Shown: positions 62,510 to 64,000 of the stretch, piece after piece
How the letters are laid out: every line of letters starts with the position of its first letter
How positions within the stretch are numbered: the first letter of the stretch is position 1
Assembly (NCBI RefSeq): GCF_020216025.1
Contig: NZ_JAIWNC010000022.1
Span: 124,001 to 188,000 of the forward strand
From: Jidongwangia harbinensis
GTDB taxonomy: Bacteria > Actinomycetota > Actinomycetes > Mycobacteriales > Micromonosporaceae
Direction: 5' to 3'
DNA length: 64,000 bases
The notes under the pieces: model-generated
What the model was told of the DNA's origin: nothing
The model's database searches: none
What the model saw: the letters and a program-made list of their open reading frames with translations, nothing else
Position numbers and translations under genes: made by a program

Positions 62510-64000
62510 GTGATCCGGACTCCCCATAGGCGCCTGACCACCATTGTCGGTACCACCGCCCTGCTGGCCACCACGTTGGTGGCGGTGTCCGCGGGCACGG
62601 CCCAGGCCGACGAGGTCGACCAGGTCGTCAACGGCGGCTTCGACAGTGCCATCGAACCATGGTGGTCCACCCCGAGCATGCCCATCACCCTGGTCGACGG
62701 GCGGGCCTGCGTCGACGTGCCCGGCGGCACCGTGAACCGCTGGGACGTGGCCGTCGGGCAGAACGACATCGATCTGGTCGAGGGCGAGTCGTACCGTCTC
62801 GAGTTCTTCGCCACCGGCACCCCGGAGGGCCACGTGGCCCGGGCCGTCGTGGGCGACACCCAGGCGCCGTACGACACCTACTTCGAGGCGTCCCCGCCGG
62901 TCAGCGTCTCCGGCAACGCCTACTCCTACACGTTCACCTCGGCGGTCACGTCGGACCGCGCGCAGGTCACGTTCCAGCTCGGCGGCAGCCCGGACCCGTG
63001 GCGGTTCTGCCTGGACGACGTGGCCCTGATCGGCGGCGTGCCACCGGAGGTCTACGAACCCGACACCGGCCCGCGGGTCCGGGTGAACCAGGTCGCGTAC
63101 CTGCCGGCCGGCCCGAAGAACGCCACCCTGGTCACCGAGGCCACCGAGGCCACCACCTGGGACCTGAAGAACGCCCGCGGCGTCACCGTGGCCAACGGCG
63201 TGACCCGCCCCCGCGGCGTGGACGCGTCCAGCGGCCAGAACACGCACACCATCGACTTCAGCGCCTACCGCGGCAAGGGCACCGGCTTCACGCTGGTGGC
63301 GGACGGTGAGACCAGCCGGCCGTTCGACATCGACCCGGCCGCGTACGAGAAGCTGCGGGCCGACGCGCTGAAGTTCTACTACACCCAGCGCTCCGGCATC
63401 GAGATCCTCGACTCGCTGCGTCCCGGGTACGGCCGTCCGGCCGGCCACGTCGACGTGCCGCCGAACCGGGGCGACGGGGACGTGCCGTGCCAGCCCGGCG
63501 TCTGCGACTACCGGCTGGACGTCACCGGCGGCTGGTACGACGCCGGCGACCACGGGAAGTACGTCGTCAACGGCGGCATCTCGGTCTGGCAGCTGCTGAA
63601 CCAGTACGAGCGCAGCCGCGTCGTCACCGCCGCGGAGAGCCGCAAGCTCGGCGACGGCACGCTGGCCCTGCCGGAGAGCGGCAACAAGATCCCGGACATC
63701 CTCGACGAGGTGCGCTGGGAGCTGGAGTTCCTGCTGAAGATGCAGGTGCCGTCCGGGCAGCCGCTGGCCGGCATGGTGCACCACAAGATCCACGACCAGA
63801 ACTGGACCGGCCTGCCGCTGATGCCGCACCTGGACGCCGAACTGCGCGAACTGCACCCGGTGTCCACCGCGGCGACGCTCAACCTGGCCGCCACCGCCGC
63901 CCAGGCCGCCCGCCTGTACAACAAGTACGACCCGGCGTTCGCCGCCCGGGCGCTGGCCGCGGCACGGACCGCGTTCGACGCCGCGGTGGCCAACCCGGCC
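62510..64000 (+). CDS. Secreted glycoside hydrolase family 9 cellulase (5' part; cut by window end)
   Basis: 497 codons are visible with no stop. Signal peptide (HRRLTTIVGTTALLATTLVAVSAGTAQA), a CBM4/9-type carbohydrate-binding domain (~35-180, NGGFDSAIEPWW ... WRFCLDDVALIGG), a CelD_N Ig-like domain (~190-275, RVRVNQVAYLPAGPKNATLV) and the start of the GH9 catalytic barrel with DVTGGWYDAGDHGKYVV, where the two Asp are the catalytic base pair. Acts on cellulose outside the cell. GTG 62510 follows GAGGAG. Controlled by the CebR-type box upstream. Confidence 0.93.
   Translation, partial: MIRTPHRRLTTIVGTTALLATTLVAVSAGTAQADEVDQVVNGGFDSAIEPWWSTPSMPITLVDGRACVDVPGGTVNRWDVAVGQNDIDLVEGESYRLEFFATGTPEGHVARAVVGDTQAPYDTYFEASPPVSVSGNAYSYTFTSAVTSDRAQVTFQLGGSPDPWRFCLDDVALIGGVPPEVYEPDTGPRVRVNQVAYLPAGPKNATLVTEATEATTWDLKNARGVTVANGVTRPRGVDASSGQNTHTIDFSAYRGKGTGFTLVADGETSRPFDIDPAAYEKLRADALKFYYTQRSGIEILDSLRPGYGRPAGHVDVPPNRGDGDVPCQPGVCDYRLDVTGGWYDAGDHGKYVVNGGISVWQLLNQYERSRVVTAAESRKLGDGTLALPESGNKIPDILDEVRWELEFLLKMQVPSGQPLAGMVHHKIHDQNWTGLPLMPHLDAELRELHPVSTAATLNLAATAAQAARLYNKYDPAFAARALAAARTAFDAAVANPA

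Overview
The window is very GC-rich actinobacterial chromosome. Gene content (F420-dependent luciferase-like oxidoreductases, an LAxTG sortase substrate, two secreted subtilases, a CebR-type box before a GH9 cellulase, many 4-bp ATGA/GTGA overlaps, many TANNNT boxes just 6-8 nt before start codons) fits a soil, mycelial member of the Micromonosporaceae such as Actinoplanes or a relative. That placement is inference; no rRNA or taxon marker is present. I see no prophage, insertion sequence, CRISPR array or secondary-metabolite cluster.

Layout. 0-2.3 kb: end of a TRAP (TAXI) transporter operon, then an unusual RNA-rich gap: a small complete-looking transcription unit, a 131-nt multi-branched inverted-repeat structure, two leucine-anticodon tRNA-like genes with short variable loops, and a 57-bp tandem array made from the 3' part of the second one. 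2.3-9.8 kb: SDR, membrane fatty-acid desaturase divergent from a DesK/DesR-like two-component pair, a secreted propeller-like protein, GNAT, GGDEF protein with a coupled micropeptide, ArsR-SRPBCC pair. 9.9-25 kb: two secreted S8 proteases, epimerase, LigD-type polymerase, YdeI-like protein, LuxR-type regulator, a 7-TM SWEET-like protein with a repetitive tail, an unknown two-gene unit, a DapA-family protein, LysR/EamA pair, YbaK-like deacylase. 25-37.3 kb: FAD monooxygenase and a reductive pyrimidine (hydantoin) degradation locus: MocR regulator and class III aminotransferase on one strand; ureidopropionase, dihydropyrimidinase, semialdehyde dehydrogenase, an F420-type LLM enzyme and a four-gene ABC importer on the other. 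38-45 kb: secreted beta-carbonic anhydrase, ClpP, and a tightly coupled operon of a PrnB/IDO-like haem protein with a PAS kinase, an Rcp1-like receiver and a hybrid kinase. 45-57 kb: GlxA-type regulator, glucose-6-phosphate dehydrogenase, CoA transferase, a YtfQRT-YjfF-type sugar importer behind a LacI-family operator, DEAD-box helicase, LLM enzyme. 58-64 kb: LAxTG cell-wall protein, unknown propeller-like protein, Tat-exported DUF839 protein, zinc-ribbon protein and a cellulase cut off by the window end.

Four intergenic gaps (about 1.2, 18.3, 37.8 and 57.4 kb) carry the same family of hairpin-forming units repeated with a 61-bp period, and each array is accompanied by one or more separate strong palindromes. 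This family, the RNA-rich gap at 1.4-2.3 kb and the PrnB-like/two-component operon are the parts least explained by known systems.
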